From contig NW_025943737.1 of NCBI RefSeq assembly GCF_000764305.2, forward strand, positions 62,001 through 126,000: a DNA stretch of 64,000 nucleotides, read 5' to 3'. This document shows, in pieces, positions 61,616 to 64,000 of the stretch; positions within the stretch are counted from its first letter, which is position 1, and the number at the start of each line of letters is the position of its first letter. The position numbers and the translations under genes were made by a program. The notes beneath the pieces were generated by a model. The model did not search any database, was not told where the DNA came from, and saw only the letters and a list, made by a program, of their open reading frames with translations. This stretch comes from Hyalella azteca (taxonomy: Eukaryota; Arthropoda; Malacostraca; Amphipoda; Hyalellidae).

Positions 61616-62179
61616 TTAACAAAAAAAAAACATGAAATAACATAGCATGAGATAAGGCATTGTCATACACTGAGGCATGGGAGAAAGTAAATGAAGTAGC
61701 TTAAGGGAAAATAAAAATAAAAGGTAAACATATAACACATATGGCACAGTTATAGGTATATTTGTCCTCCAGCAGCAGCATGGCAGCTTTCAATTTCAAT
61801 AAGACAATATGGACAAAACTGTGCAAAAAAGAGCTTGTGTAAGACAAGTAAAAAGAGGTGGTTCAACTATGAAACAACTTTTCATCAATAAATTAAATCT
61901 CACTATGGATCAAACCTATTTATTGTGAAATTGAATTTGACATTGCCCAAACAGAGAGTGTGACAACTACAGTTGTCCATGCCATTGTGCTTAATGATGT
62001 GCCACAAGCCACATACCATAAAAATATTGGAGATTACCTTATCATTTTGTGTGGTGCTAAAAACTTTGTTGGTAGTATTATTGTAATCATAAGACTTCTC
62101 TGCAGTACCGTAGTTGACATGATTCTTTTTAACTTTAGGACATATTCATTGCAAAAATTGTTTAGTTATGGATAAACAA
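61616..62179. other. Intergenic, nothing recognised
   Basis: Short open frame only; no domain. Confidence 0.4.
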
Positions 62180-63153
62180 CTACTGTAAAATGGGGTAACT
62201 TATACCACTTTTTTTTAGAAATGATGCCATTTTTTACTAGCTGAATTAAACTTGAATTGAAACATGCAAAATACAGGTCTATACTCTAGCTTCACTCACC
62301 ATAAATTGCTGGCTCCTGCCTCTCATAGTCTTTATGTAATTTAAAAAAAAGTGATGGTCTTTGTTACCCTAGCTCTTGGGGTATCTTAGACCGGGTGGTA
62401 AAATCAATTATATTTTTTGGTAAATAACTCCAAATAACTCCAGGTTTTGGTGCATTGTAGTAGAACTCTTCTAGTTACATATGCAAATGACAAACTTGAG
62501 GAAAGTGTCATAGTTTGCAAATGGGGGGCGCTGCCCCATAATGGGGGAAATGTGACTACCTAATGGCAGCCCTGATGGGGTAAATATTGACTGGCTTGGA
62601 AATTAAGTTAAAATTACCATATATAAGACTCTGTAGAGTCTGAAACATAAAGAAAAAACATAAATAGGCTGTCAAACATAAAATATGTTATATATCGTAA
62701 TTTTATATTAACTTCCAAGCCGGTTTATGTTACCCCGTCAGGGCAGACATTAGGTGGTCTAAGTTCCCCCATTTGGGGGCGGCGCCCCCATTTGCAAACT
62801 ATGACACTTTCCTAAAATTTGTCATTTGCATATGTAACTAGAAGAGTTCTACTACAATGCATCAAAACCTGGAGTTATTTAACCAAAAAATAAAAAATTG
62901 TAGGGGGTAGGTACTCTGACAAGCATTAAATAATAGCTTTTTTTGTGGATCACATTTCGATTCTTTAACCTATTAGATATGCAAACTTTTTAAATCTTTC
63001 TTTTGTGTTATGTAGCCTCAGTATTAGGCCTTTAATGCCCATTGAAAAATTTTTTCTATGTCAAATAGTTTTTGAGTTTTGGGGGTTTTTGTTAAAAAAA
63101 CAAAAAGTGGTCTAAGTTACCTTGCCGGTCTATGTTACCCCATTTTACGGTAG
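62180..63153. mobile_element. About 970-bp foldback element, ends CTACYGTAAAATGGGGTAAC
   Basis: Terminal repeats CTACTGTAAAATGGGGTAAC (left) and GTTACCCCATTTTACGGTAG (right) are inverted. A second, longer inverted pair lies inside: about 62430-62625 (CTCCAGGTTTTGGTGCATTG ... CTTGGAAATTAAGTT) against about 62705-62880 (AACTTCCAAGCC ... CAATGCATCAAAACCTGGAG). The whole can fold into a long hairpin around about 62665. No coding capacity. Confidence 0.85.
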
Positions 63154-63241
63154 TGTAGATAATAAAAGAAAGGTGTCACGGAAATACACACGCAGTTGGT
63201 AAATTACACGATGTCAGAATATCACAGTATACACCTTGGCA

Positions 63242-63519
63242 TACCGTCAACCGGGGCTACTCGGACGGTTTTGAGCGTTTTTTGTTAATAACTTCTTACG
63301 ATGAAACATTTCATAAACAAGTTTAGGCTCATTTTATAGCTCTTTGCGAGGGCTATCGAAATCTTTCTATTGTGTTATGTAGCCTCAGTATTAGGCCTTT
63401 GATGGCCATTGACAAAATTTTTCTATGTCGAATCATTTTTGAGTTTTAGGGGTTTATGTTAAAAAAACGAAAAGTGGTCAAAGTTACCCCGCCGGTCAAA
63501 GTAACCCCATTTTACGGTA
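63242..63519. mobile_element. Chimeric short TIR element
   Basis: Left end TACCGTCAACCGGGGCTACT matches the element at 57953; right end GTAACCCCATTTTACGGTA matches the foldback at 62180. Internal sequence likewise switches from the first family to the second at about 63360. Confidence 0.75.
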
Positions 63520-64000
63520 TCTCTTGTAAATGGCTCCATTGCGTAAGTCTCGTAGCAGTTCTCCCTTTCTTGGCAATAATTATTGACCGATTTCTGCTTT
63601 CAGTGCACCATTCTGAAAAAAATTAAATTAGGATCAGTTCGTTAATGAAAAACATAGAAACCTAGCAGGAAGCAAAAAACCTAGATCTACCTAGGTTTTT
63701 TTTTGCTTCGGAGTGCCACAGTGTGCCTGCTGGAGTGCTGGGGGCGGCACTGGGGCTAAATGCCCAAGGATTTCCTAAAAAACCACCATGATTCCAAGAT
63801 TTCAAGTCACTACAGAATTCTATTAGGATCAAAAGAGGAAAGTGATGCATTTTCATTTTCAAGGCTGAGAAGGCTACACTGTGCTTCCTCCTTTTTTTGC
63901 CCATCATGTCCAGCACTACACTGTCTGCATCATCATTTCGCCCATGCTCAGGATGATGTATGTTTTCGGTGAATTTTCCCGTGCATTTTCACTTTTTTTA
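63520..64000. other. Window end, nothing recognised
   Basis: A small palindrome AACCTAGATCTACCTAGGTT lies at about 63678-63698. Open frames here show no domain. Confidence 0.4.

Noticed and set aside
63662..63972. Pair of opposite open frames at the window end
   Set aside because: No recognisable motif on either strand and no linked exon.

Overview
The window is eukaryotic genomic DNA from an animal, almost certainly an arthropod. A malacostracan or amphipod-like crustacean is my guess (low confidence), from the large introns, the very high minisatellite density, tRNA-derived SINEs, Penelope-like, LINE and Tc1 remnants, and the form of the conserved proteins. There are no operons; genes are split by GT-AG introns and I rebuilt them exon by exon with matching splice phases.

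Four genes can be supported. (1) An unc-4/Uncx-type paired-class homeobox gene on the minus strand (17854-25146, 3 coding exons, 499 aa) with a complete homeodomain and an eh1-like repression motif. (2) Parvin on the plus strand (core CDS 37463-44905, 9 exons, 368 aa, two calponin-homology domains). Three upstream exons (35715-36971) splice in frame and would give a 500-aa form with a Ser/Pro-rich N-terminus. (3) A small unrecognised gene on the minus strand (45420-49257, 5 exons, 134 aa, Lys cluster, RG tract, Gln-rich C-terminus), convergent with parvin. (4) The nuclear gene for mitochondrial ribosomal protein L47 (uL29m) on the minus strand (51014-55698, 6 exons, 266 aa).

Layout: 1-17 kb has no recognisable host gene and holds minisatellites, a SINE, a Penelope-like fragment, a 342-base assembly gap and a TIR element. 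17.8-25.2 kb is unc-4. 25-35.7 kb is intergenic between divergent unc-4 and parvin and is filled by long minisatellites (22-, 41-, 22- and 42-bp units) and a Tc1-like element. 35.7-55.7 kb is the gene-dense part. 55.7-64 kb is a pile of nested inverted-repeat elements, with a truncated LINE and no supported gene.

Three observations deserve attention. First, three inverted pairs of the Tn5 mosaic end, matching a Nextera mate-pair junction adapter, sit at 15.2, 28.75 and 46.5 kb, each inside a transposon-like inverted-repeat element; they are most likely assembly artefacts. Second, tandem repeats repeatedly start at or span exon-intron boundaries. In the unc-4 homeodomain exon and parvin exon 8 the exon tail plus splice donor is itself tandemly copied. 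Third, parvin may have a previously undescribed N-terminal extension. I found no CRISPR array, viral genome or bacterial-type system.
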